From: an uncultured Bacteroidota bacterium
Lineage (GTDB): Bacteria > Bacteroidota > Bacteroidia > Chitinophagales > Chitinophagaceae
DNA length: 20,866 bases
Direction of reading: 5' to 3'
NCBI GenBank assembly: GCA_903825065.1
Contig: CAIJZG010000181.1
Coordinates: 1 to 20,866, forward strand
In this document: positions 15,601 to 20,866 of the stretch, one piece after another
Numbering within the stretch: the first letter of the stretch is position 1
How the letters are laid out: every line of letters starts with the position of its first letter
Translations under genes and position numbers: made by a program
Notes under the pieces: generated by a model
What the model was told of the DNA's origin: nothing
Databases searched by the model: none
The model's input: only the letters and a program-made list of their open reading frames with translations

Positions 15601-16432
15601 CTAAGGGTCTTGGCCTTAATTCTGCTCCTGAATTTGAAGTAACTCTTTTAATACTTGTATCTAATACCCTCAAAAAGGGTTTATTATCAGTATAGGTAAA
15701 TTCAAATTTCCCCTTTAAATCATCTGTTAGTGTGTACCCATAAAGTGCAAGGAGCTTATTTTTTTCCTTATCCCAATTGCGAATGCTATCAAAATAGTTA
15801 GTACCATAATTTTGAAGTAATTGTAATAATACAACACTTTTGTGCATGCAAAGGGGATGTTCTGTATCGCTTTGACAATTGCAACTTGTATCAAAATTTC
15901 TTTCTTCATTTTTTTGAATCAGAACTTTAAAATTTTCATTTTCAAAATCTAATGAAGCCAATACTCTTTCGTCTTTTGCTTCTTGGATAGTAGCACGAGT
16001 ACTTCTTAAATAATTTTCAGCCTCTTCAAAATTTTCTTTTCTAGTTAATAGTCTGATCAATTTCAGATCAAGTTGTTTCATTTTAACCACTGTGTGTCGT
16101 TGGTCATACACAGTTTCTTTATCGCCTAATAAATTTTTATCTAGAAGGTCTTGTAAATGAAATAATGCCCCTGCTTTGTGTCTGCAAATTTCTGATAGAT
16201 TATAAGGGCAGGTGCAACGAAGAGACAAAGTTTTTGGGTCTTTAAACTGGGTAATATGAACTTTATAATAAGTGGAATATCCGTCATCTTTTACTCGAAA
16301 GATAACGGCTCCCATGAGATCGTCATATTCTAATAGTTCCACATTCCCAAGAGCGTGAATTTTTTTTCCTCTGCGAATAACTTCTTCAGTCCCGCTATTG
16401 TAAATATGTTTAACTAAATAAGGTAATGCCAT
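12671..16432 (-). CDS. SNF2-family DNA helicase/ATPase with tandem SWIM zinc fingers
   Basis: A 1253-residue SWI2/SNF2 ATPase, probably a DNA translocase that remodels protein-DNA complexes; the bacterial role is not settled. The N-terminal part has a SWIM finger Cys73-x-Cys75...Cys83-x-His85 and a second one, Cys184-x-Cys186...Cys195-x-His197. A long family-specific region (about 230-780) follows. The two RecA lobes show ADDMGLGKTIQ (motif I, near 815-822), DESQAIKN (motif II, near 914), LSGTPLQNN (motif III, near 942), SLKAGGVGLNLTAADYVY (near 1164) and DRTHRIGQ (motif VI, near 1194). Motif II is DESQ instead of DEAH. The ATG at 16432 is chosen; a TTG at 16498 overlaps the putative promoter and is rejected. 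It is probably monocistronic: own promoter and a strong terminator 11 bases beyond the stop. Confidence 0.92.
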   Translation of the reverse strand: MALPYLVKHIYNSGTEEVIRRGKKIHALGNVELLEYDDLMGAVIFRVKDDGYSTYYKVHITQFKDPKTLSLRCTCPYNLSEICRHKAGALFHLQDLLDKNLLGDKETVYDQRHTVVKMKQLDLKLIRLLTRKENFEEAENYLRSTRATIQEAKDERVLASLDFENENFKVLIQKNEERNFDTSCNCQSDTEHPLCMHKSVVLLQLLQNYGTNYFDSIRNWDKEKNKLLALYGYTLTDDLKGKFEFTYTDNKPFLRVLDTSIKRVTSNSGAELRPRPLEPAINQFDFKTDTEQNTILKLGVVITCNELGYPYISLEAIQGEVDETGTKYVSKTSKIDLTKFVNTEVFSEDDKMLLQQLRKLMSGEVNRYLNRNSPFSGIWENIIQQHNDELPEETRHLINEYLHPKIRKLFLELTGSSFIFYLPAKKIFTTQNLLLAEFSEKFISPEFEVSYANGFYSIDCRVKLPLADLNISENETESALLFQYHNQFYTWQKPEDIMQVEKYLPTGKIAIPAEAWNTELLSYVMPLSKEYYVHFTNVQKEEIKDIKPDWKIQLKEKGDYLLFQPIFIYKGYEVRPTDKEKIILPVEDKILIIQRNLEMEKEMMLRIESLHSQFIHPTDSNSLALKGSDVLKNNWFFLFIDATKEMNIPVLGFEALKNFRFNTAKPSTQIFISSNTDWFDAKIQINFGEQKVTVEDVKKALTNKQQFVQLGDGTLGILPEEWIKKYALLFRVGDGKQGSIKLSKYHFSVIEELYLQRGEEELFFQLEEKYERLKENHTIKTIPAPEHLRAILRPYQESGFQWLNYLREVQWGGILADDMGLGKTIQALSFLHYLKKENGSLKALVVCPTTLMYNWQNEIKKFTPELSFYMHHGGTRSKGMLSDTNIDIIITTYGTLRSDIKQFVEVNFDYVILDESQAIKNPSSKVTKAAGLLRAKNRLCLSGTPLQNNTFDIYAQMNFLNPGMLGSMEFFKHEFSMPIDKFGEKEQKEHLRKILYPFILRRTKEQVAKDLPEKQEMVLFCEMGDEQRKIYDAYRNDYRDKILGVVENQGIQKSQLTILQGLMKLRQICDSPAIVKEAERFPNVSVKLEEIGREITENISNHKALIFSQFLGMLSLIKDKMKELEVDFEYFDGSSTINEREAAIQRFQNDDSCRVFLISLKAGGVGLNLTAADYVYIVDPWWNPAVEQQAIDRTHRIGQTKNIFAYRMICKDTVEDKILKLQERKRNLAKDLITDDEGFVKTLTKEDVEYLFS

Positions 16433-16495
16433 AGTATTTTCATTGCCATATACACCTACCAAGAATTTTGGTAACCGATCAAATAGGGCAATTTG

Positions 16496-16503
16496 CAAAA
16501 GTA
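16496..16503 (-). promoter_or_regulatory. Putative -7 promoter element of the SNF2 gene
   Basis: Minus strand reads TACTTTTG, an exact TAnnTTTG match. Transcription would start near 16490, leaving a 5' UTR of about 58 bases before the ATG at 16432. No clear -33 TTG. Its position argues against translation from the TTG at 16498. Confidence 0.45.
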
Positions 16504-16571
16504 AAGGAAAGCAGATTGCTTTTTGAAGCTTATTAAGAAAATTGTGGAAGAAATCTTTGTTAATTAGTTAA

Positions 16572-17294
16572 TTAGACCACAACTAAATCGCCATTCCGAT
16601 AAATTGGTAAAATATTGGCAAGATTAGGGGTTACACAATATTCCAGATCCTTTTCCAGTCCATAAGCTGCAAGCCTATGCCAATGAGTGGTTTTCCGAAT
16701 AAATTCAAACATTTTATGCTGTTGTGCAGTGTAGAGTTCGGAAGCCATCAAACTACTGTCGCAATGTATTGTAAATTCAGATTTTATTTGATTGATCACG
16801 GCTCCCGCAAACAAAGCATCTTCTATATTTACTCTATCCTTCCAGGCAGAACAACCAAGCACTACATTTTTTTTAGTTTTCACCAAAAACTCACAAACTG
16901 CCTGGAGGTTTGGGAAAGAACCTGTAACAATTTCTGAGGCACCTTCATTAAGTGCCATATGCAAAAGTTTAGTTCCATTGGTAGTTGTAAGTACTAAAGT
17001 TTTGCCTTCAATAAATGAGCGTGGATATTCTGCTGGTGAGTTTCCATGTGCTAAGCCCTCAATTACTTTTCCATCTCTTTCACCCGCAGTAATCCCTCCA
17101 ACCCTCTTACCAATTTCGATACAAGCGTTAACTTCCGCAACAGGAATAACTTTTGTAGCGCCATTGTATAAAGCTGTTGCAATGGTTGAAGTGGCTCTAA
17201 ATACATCAATAACTACAACGATACTGTTTTTGATATCATAAATTTCCAAAAGCTTGGGAGAAAGTATTGTGTGGAGAGTAGGTTTTTCGAACAT
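16572..17294 (-). CDS. comB: ComB-like 2-phosphosulfolactate phosphatase
   Basis: The 240-residue protein fits the ComB family, magnesium-dependent acid phosphatases that hydrolyse (2R)-2-phospho-3-sulfolactate. The coenzyme M pathway of methanogens is the best-known setting. Motifs: VVIDVFRATSTI at 27-38 (Asp30), GERDG at 71-75, GNSPAEY at 84-90, TTTNGT at 103-108, and NIEDALFAGA at 156-165. Length is typical. No other sulfolactate gene is adjacent. In Bacteroidota, which often make sulfonolipids, a sulfonate-metabolism role is conceivable but unproven. It starts 36 bases after the response regulator stop but has its own consensus promoter almost touching the ATG. Confidence 0.85.
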   Translation of the reverse strand: MFEKPTLHTILSPKLLEIYDIKNSIVVVIDVFRATSTIATALYNGATKVIPVAEVNACIEIGKRVGGITAGERDGKVIEGLAHGNSPAEYPRSFIEGKTLVLTTTNGTKLLHMALNEGASEIVTGSFPNLQAVCEFLVKTKKNVVLGCSAWKDRVNIEDALFAGAVINQIKSEFTIHCDSSLMASELYTAQQHKMFEFIRKTTHWHRLAAYGLEKDLEYCVTPNLANILPIYRNGDLVVV

Positions 17295-17299
17295 AGTTG

Positions 17300-17307
17300 C
17301 AAAGATA
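17300..17307 (-). promoter_or_regulatory. Putative -7 promoter element of comB
   Basis: Minus strand reads TATCTTTG, an exact TAnnTTTG match. A TTG lies 23 bases upstream, within the 17-23 spacing described for Flavobacterium, and overlaps the end of the response regulator gene. The element ends 5 bases before the comB ATG, so the transcript would be leaderless or nearly so. Confidence 0.55.
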
Positions 17308-17329
17308 AATAAACTGGCTATTTAATCTT

Positions 17330-17755
17330 TCAAGATGGAGATACTGTTTTAAAAAGAGGGTCTTCTTTCAACTGAGCTATATGTTTAGGCTCGAGAGGTT
17401 TAGTAATATATTTGAATATTAAAGGGTGTTCACCAGCTTTCATCTCGGTTTCTGGATCTAAAGCCGATGTAAGAACTATGATCTTAGTTCGATCATGGAA
17501 TTTTTTATAATCCTTATCATATTGGGTTAAAAAGTCCCAACCGTTAAATATTGGCATATTAATATCAAGAAAAACCAATTCAGGAATTTTTTGTTCTTCA
17601 ATTGGTAGCTTTGATTGTTGCTCGAAATATTCAAGTGCCTTTTTACCGTCTTCCAGTTTCACAATTGACTCACAGAAACTTTCATCACTCATAATAATTT
17701 CACTGATCATCTGAACCATTGAATCGTCGTCAACATTCATTACCATGTCAAGCAT
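17330..17755 (-). CDS. Receiver-only response regulator (CheY-like)
   Basis: The 141-residue protein consists only of a receiver domain. NVDDDS has the acidic pair Asp9/Asp10, FLDINMP has the phospho-acceptor Asp64, VLTSA has the conserved Thr96, and YITKP has Lys119. No output domain follows, so it must act through protein contacts or a phosphorelay. The gene begins 4 bases after the stop of the histidine kinase, so the two are cotranscribed and very likely a cognate pair. The ATG at 17755 gives a first beta strand right at the N-terminus, as usual for receivers. A segment near 47-58 (KLPIEEQKIPE) lengthens the loop before the phosphorylation strand, as seen in receivers of the Bacteroidota Rcp1-like type. 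Confidence 0.9.
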   Translation of the reverse strand: MLDMVMNVDDDSMVQMISEIIMSDESFCESIVKLEDGKKALEYFEQQSKLPIEEQKIPELVFLDINMPIFNGWDFLTQYDKDYKKFHDRTKIIVLTSALDPETEMKAGEHPLIFKYITKPLEPKHIAQLKEDPLFKTVSPS

Positions 17756-17759
17756 TTAC

Positions 17760-19331
17760 TTATTTTTTAAATGATATTGTAAAAGTGGTTCCTATATTAA
17801 TTTTGCTATCTACACTTATATTGCCGCCCAAAGAGGTGATTTGTGCATGGATTAAATATAAGCCAATTCCACGACTTTCAGGATGGTGGTGAAATTTTTG
17901 ATGAAGACCAAAAATTTTATCTTTTACTTGTTTCATATCAAATCCTATTCCGTTATCAGTATAAGTTAAAATTATTTCATCTCCCTTCACTAAAGTATGA
18001 ATCGAAATCACAGTTTCCCTATCAATACTTCTATATCTAATTGAATTAGTAATTAAATTTTGGAAAATGCTTTCTAAGTAAGGCTCATTAAATTTCACAT
18101 ACTCAGCGGATGAAAAATCAGATGAAATACTGGTATTAGTTTCGGTAAAAAGAGAGTGGATTGACTTAGTAATTTTATTCAGAGACTTTTCAAAGCTGAT
18201 CATTTCTGTTTGGATACTAATATTGTCTTTTACAACAAGAATATCTATTAAATCATTCAAAGTTTCGTTAAGGTGAAAGGTAGTGGATCTAAATCCCTCC
18301 AATAATTTTAATGAACGTTCTGTTGAAATAGTATTAAAGTCTAACAATTTAATCATTGAAGTTAAATTGGTTAGTGGTGCTCTTAAATTATGAGATACGA
18401 TATAGCTGAACTGCTTTAAATCGTAATTATTTTTTGTAAGTTCTTTGATTAAAATTTTCTTTTCTTGATCCGCTTTTTTTCTGATAGAAATATCCCTAGA
18501 ATTAACTACGAGACCTTGAATATTGGGGTTGTTTATCTGATTTGTTGCTTGAGCTTCAATATAAAAATAATTGCCATTTTTATCAAGTAGTCTAAATTCA
18601 GTTAATTCACTAATACCACCATTTTCAATTAGCTTTTTAAAGGATTGCATTACTAAAGGGAAATCATCAGGGTGTACTATTTCAGAAAAATTTCTTTTTT
18701 GTAATTCATTCTCTTCATAACCCATTAGTTGCCTTGCAGAGGCACTCTGGTAGATTATTTCTCCACTAACTGAAACAATGGTTATAATGTCCGTAATATT
18801 ATGGATTAGCGATCGAAGTTTTTCCTCACTTGCTTTGATGGAATCTTCAATTTTTCTTTTTTCAGTGATATCTCTTGAAATCAAAATAATCGCATTAAAT
18901 GCGGGATTATTTAATTGAACATTTCCAATACTTTCAATAAGCAGGTATTTGCCAGATTTTGAGCAAAATCGAAATTCAGCCAATTTATCAATTCCTTCTT
19001 TGGTTAATATATTATTAAATTTTTCGCTTATTATTACTTTATCATCTGGATGAATTAATTCAAGAATATGTCTGCCATTTAGCTCTTCGGCTTCGTAACC
19101 CAATATTTGTTTTATAGTTTTATTATTGTAAATAATGATTCCTTGCTTATTTACAAGTGTAACAATATCTGAAATATTATCTATGATTTGTTTGGTACGT
19201 TCATCAGAATATTTTTTTTCTCGAATCTCAGCAACATTGTCTGAATATTCTTCTTGAATTTCTTTAACTAATTGAAACCTCGATTTTATTTTTAGTAACG
19301 TATCAGTGAATATGGTGTTCACACTTTTCAT
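17760..19331 (-). CDS. Cytosolic PAS-PAS sensor histidine kinase
   Basis: A 523-residue kinase with no membrane segment or signal peptide, so the sensed signal is cytosolic or carried by a ligand. A charged, likely coiled-coil N-terminus (1-45) precedes PAS1 (about 46-155, with IIYNNKTIKQILGYEAEEL and IHPDD) and PAS2 (about 168-282, with IIYQSASARQLMGYEENEL and VHPDD). Each PAS is followed by a PAC-like segment ending SRDIT/SRDIS. The H-box is SHNLRAPL with phospho-His314. The ATPase domain has the N-box QNLITNSIRYR (Asn425), DNGIGFD at 459-465 and RGIGLYL at 487-493. No PAS cofactor ligand could be identified. It is the first gene of a two-gene operon with the receiver protein that starts 4 bases downstream. 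The ATG at 19331 is the only start near the N-terminus. Confidence 0.93.
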   Translation of the reverse strand: MKSVNTIFTDTLLKIKSRFQLVKEIQEEYSDNVAEIREKKYSDERTKQIIDNISDIVTLVNKQGIIIYNNKTIKQILGYEAEELNGRHILELIHPDDKVIISEKFNNILTKEGIDKLAEFRFCSKSGKYLLIESIGNVQLNNPAFNAIILISRDITEKRKIEDSIKASEEKLRSLIHNITDIITIVSVSGEIIYQSASARQLMGYEENELQKRNFSEIVHPDDFPLVMQSFKKLIENGGISELTEFRLLDKNGNYFYIEAQATNQINNPNIQGLVVNSRDISIRKKADQEKKILIKELTKNNYDLKQFSYIVSHNLRAPLTNLTSMIKLLDFNTISTERSLKLLEGFRSTTFHLNETLNDLIDILVVKDNISIQTEMISFEKSLNKITKSIHSLFTETNTSISSDFSSAEYVKFNEPYLESIFQNLITNSIRYRSIDRETVISIHTLVKGDEIILTYTDNGIGFDMKQVKDKIFGLHQKFHHHPESRGIGLYLIHAQITSLGGNISVDSKINIGTTFTISFKK

Positions 19332-19511
19332 AAATTAATAACTAGCTTAAATCAAATAAGATAAAAAAAAGCTTTTTTAAATATAGATATAAAAAATGAG
19401 TATATAACTGATTGTAATCATTTGTTTATAACAACTTTCGGAAACCTTTTTTCGTGTAAAAAATAAAAAAAAATCGCAATTTTTGACCTTATTTTGTAAT
19501 AAAACTAGTAT
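19332..19511. promoter_or_regulatory. Divergent intergenic region between the kinase and SRPBCC genes
   Basis: 180 very AT-rich bases that must hold promoters in both directions. No exact TAnnTTTG was found. The closest on the plus strand is TATTTTG at 19490-19496, one base short. A small inverted repeat TGATT-GT-AATCA lies at 19409-19420 and could be an operator. Confidence 0.3.
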
Positions 19512-20048
19512 ATGATTATGCTATACGCTTTACTATTATTAATTGGAATCATTCTTATAGTAGCTGTATTTATTAAGAAAACTTACAAAATTGAAAGAGA
19601 AATAATTATTGATCAGCCTGTTGGGCGAGTGTTTGATTATATACTTTTTTTGAAACATCAACTTAATTTTAATAAATGGTGGATGATTGATAAGGAAGTT
19701 AAAATGGATTTTAAGGGAGAAGATGGTAAAATTGGTGCAATTGTATGTTGGGATAGTACCAATAAACAACTTGGTAAAGGTGAGCAAGAAATTAAAGCTG
19801 TAGAACTGAACCATCGAATTGATTTTGAAATTCGGTTTGTCAGTCCTTTTTCTAATAAAGCGCAGATTTATATGATTACGGAGCCTATAACGGATGATAT
19901 CACCAGATTTAAATGGGGATTCATCGGGGGAAATAAATTTCCTCTAACAATCATGAATCCATTGATGGATAAACTTATAGGGAATGATATTGCTACAAGC
20001 GCAGCTAATCTTAAAAAAATTTTGGAGTTTGAAATAGGAGCACAATAA
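19512..20048 (+). CDS. Membrane-anchored SRPBCC (START/polyketide-cyclase-like) protein
   Basis: A 178-residue protein. The N-terminus (about 2-22, MLYALLLLIGIILIVAVFI) is one hydrophobic segment followed by the positive KKTYK, so it is a membrane anchor with the rest on the cytosolic side (inference from the positive-inside rule). Residues about 25-172 look like an SRPBCC fold: it opens KIEREIIIDQPVGRVFDYI, the usual first strand and helix, has a central run of strands (GKIGAIVCWDS, EQEIKAVELNHRIDFEIRF), and ends in a long helix (LIGNDIATSAANLKKILEFE). The ligand is unknown. Two ATGs (19512, 19518) are two codons apart. It is followed 17 bases later by the LigB gene, so they may be cotranscribed, though no functional link is evident. 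Confidence 0.75.
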   Translation: MIMLYALLLLIGIILIVAVFIKKTYKIEREIIIDQPVGRVFDYILFLKHQLNFNKWWMIDKEVKMDFKGEDGKIGAIVCWDSTNKQLGKGEQEIKAVELNHRIDFEIRFVSPFSNKAQIYMITEPITDDITRFKWGFIGGNKFPLTIMNPLMDKLIGNDIATSAANLKKILEFEIGAQ

Positions 20049-20065
20049 ATTAGTTAAATTCGGTA

Positions 20066-20866
20066 ATGACTAGTCTTTCAGATCTAAGAAAATTTACTGA
20101 TGAATTTCCTTTGCAAGAAATATTGATGCCTGTTTTATTTGTGGGTCATGGCTCACCTATGAATGGAATTGAAATAAATGAATTTAGTAGAAAATGGATT
20201 GAATTAGCTGGTCAAATAAATAAACCCAATGCGGTGCTTGTAGTTTCAGCTCATTGGTATATCAATAGCACTAGAATAACAGCTATGGATTTCCCATCCA
20301 CCATTCATGATTTTGGTGGTTTCCCACAAGAGCTATTTGAAGTTCAATATCCCGCCCCCGGAAGTTTGGCATTGGCCGAAGAAACTAAAAATATTATTCA
20401 TTCTACAAAAGTGGAACTAGACCATGATTGGGGTTTGGACCATGGGTCATGGTCTATAGTCCGACATATGTATCCAGAAGCAGATGTACCTATTTTGCAG
20501 TTGAGTATCGATTATACAAAACCCGCTGCTTACCATTACGATTTAGCAAAAGAATTATTCCAATTGCGAAAAAGAGGTATTCTAATTATAGGCAGTGGCA
20601 ATATGGTTCATAATTTGAGAATGCTAGCCTGGGACAAATTAAATGTAGGGGGATTTGGTTTTGATTGGGCTTTAGAAATGAATCATAATTTCAAGAGCCT
20701 CATTCAGAATGGCAATCATGATTCTTTAATTCACTATGAAAAGTTAGGGAAGGCAGCTTTATTATCAATTCCAACACCCGAACACTATTTACCTCTTATC
20801 TATAGTATTGGCTTGTCTACTAAGCTGGATGCAATAAGTTTTTTTAACGATAAAGCTGTAGCTGGT
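20066..20866 (+). CDS. LigB/YgiD-type extradiol dioxygenase (partial, right edge)
   Basis: The first 267 codons are visible without a stop; the gene continues past the edge but should be almost complete, since the family is about 260-280 residues. It resembles E. coli YgiD (4,5-DOPA extradiol dioxygenase), a metal-dependent ring-cleaving enzyme of class III. The four histidines conserved in this family are present: FVGHGSPM (His28), SAHWY (His63), GNMVHN (His182) and PTPEHY (His240). The motif LDHGSWS is at 124-130. The natural substrate is unknown; the family acts on catechol-type compounds. The ATG at 20066 is used; an in-frame ATG at 20126 (residue 21) lies directly before the first core strand and is an alternative start. 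Confidence 0.87.
   Translation, partial: MTSLSDLRKFTDEFPLQEILMPVLFVGHGSPMNGIEINEFSRKWIELAGQINKPNAVLVVSAHWYINSTRITAMDFPSTIHDFGGFPQELFEVQYPAPGSLALAEETKNIIHSTKVELDHDWGLDHGSWSIVRHMYPEADVPILQLSIDYTKPAAYHYDLAKELFQLRKRGILIIGSGNMVHNLRMLAWDKLNVGGFGFDWALEMNHNFKSLIQNGNHDSLIHYEKLGKAALLSIPTPEHYLPLIYSIGLSTKLDAISFFNDKAVAG

Noticed and set aside
16433..16498. TTG start for the SNF2 gene
   Set aside because: It overlaps a consensus -7 element, so the codon would lie upstream of the transcript; the ATG at 16432 is preferred.
16792..17241. 149-codon plus-strand frame inside comB
   Set aside because: It is antisense to a gene with clear family motifs, shows no recognisable domain, and is best explained as a shadow of the comB codon pattern.
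1..20866. CRISPR arrays, tRNA/rRNA genes, insertion sequences, phage or defence genes
   Set aside because: None seen on either strand by eye; no spaced direct repeats, tRNA-like cloverleaf, transposase or integrase motifs.

Overview
The window is AT-rich chromosomal DNA from a member of the Bacteroidota. Several upstream regions carry the TAnnTTTG -7 promoter element typical of this phylum. The arginine cluster uses the acylated-intermediate carbamoyltransferase known from Bacteroides and Xanthomonas, and there is a two-part CarboxypepD_reg/plug/beta-barrel outer-membrane protein. Gene content looks most like Chitinophagia (Chitinophagaceae), but that placement is inference.

Layout. Positions 1-294 hold the N-terminus of an exported FKBP-type prolyl isomerase (minus strand, runs off the left edge). 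Positions 365-8852 are a tightly packed minus-strand arginine operon, transcribed GNAT acyltransferase - argG - argC - argD - argF' - argB - argE - argH. It covers every step from glutamate to arginine except carbamoyl phosphate supply. Its leader (about 8853-9085) is the most interesting stretch of the window. It has a consensus -7 element at 9089-9096, several strong inverted repeats, and a single ATG that opens an 18-codon reading frame ending Pro-Arg-Pro-Arg-Arg-Gly-Phe-stop. This looks like an arginine leader peptide and so a candidate attenuator.

Positions 9170-12045 hold a TonB-receptor-like outer-membrane beta-barrel gene with its own terminator. A divergent small YHS-domain lipoprotein (12288-12602) follows, then a bidirectional terminator. 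Next, all on the minus strand, come a large SNF2-family helicase with two SWIM zinc fingers, a ComB-like 2-phosphosulfolactate phosphatase whose promoter implies a leaderless mRNA, and a histidine kinase/receiver-only response regulator pair. The right end is plus strand: a membrane-anchored SRPBCC protein and a LigB/YgiD-type extradiol dioxygenase that runs off the edge.

No tRNA, rRNA, CRISPR array, insertion sequence or prophage gene was seen. Apart from the arg leader the region looks like ordinary housekeeping chromosome; the findings concern regulation and unusual residues rather than a mobile or defence system.
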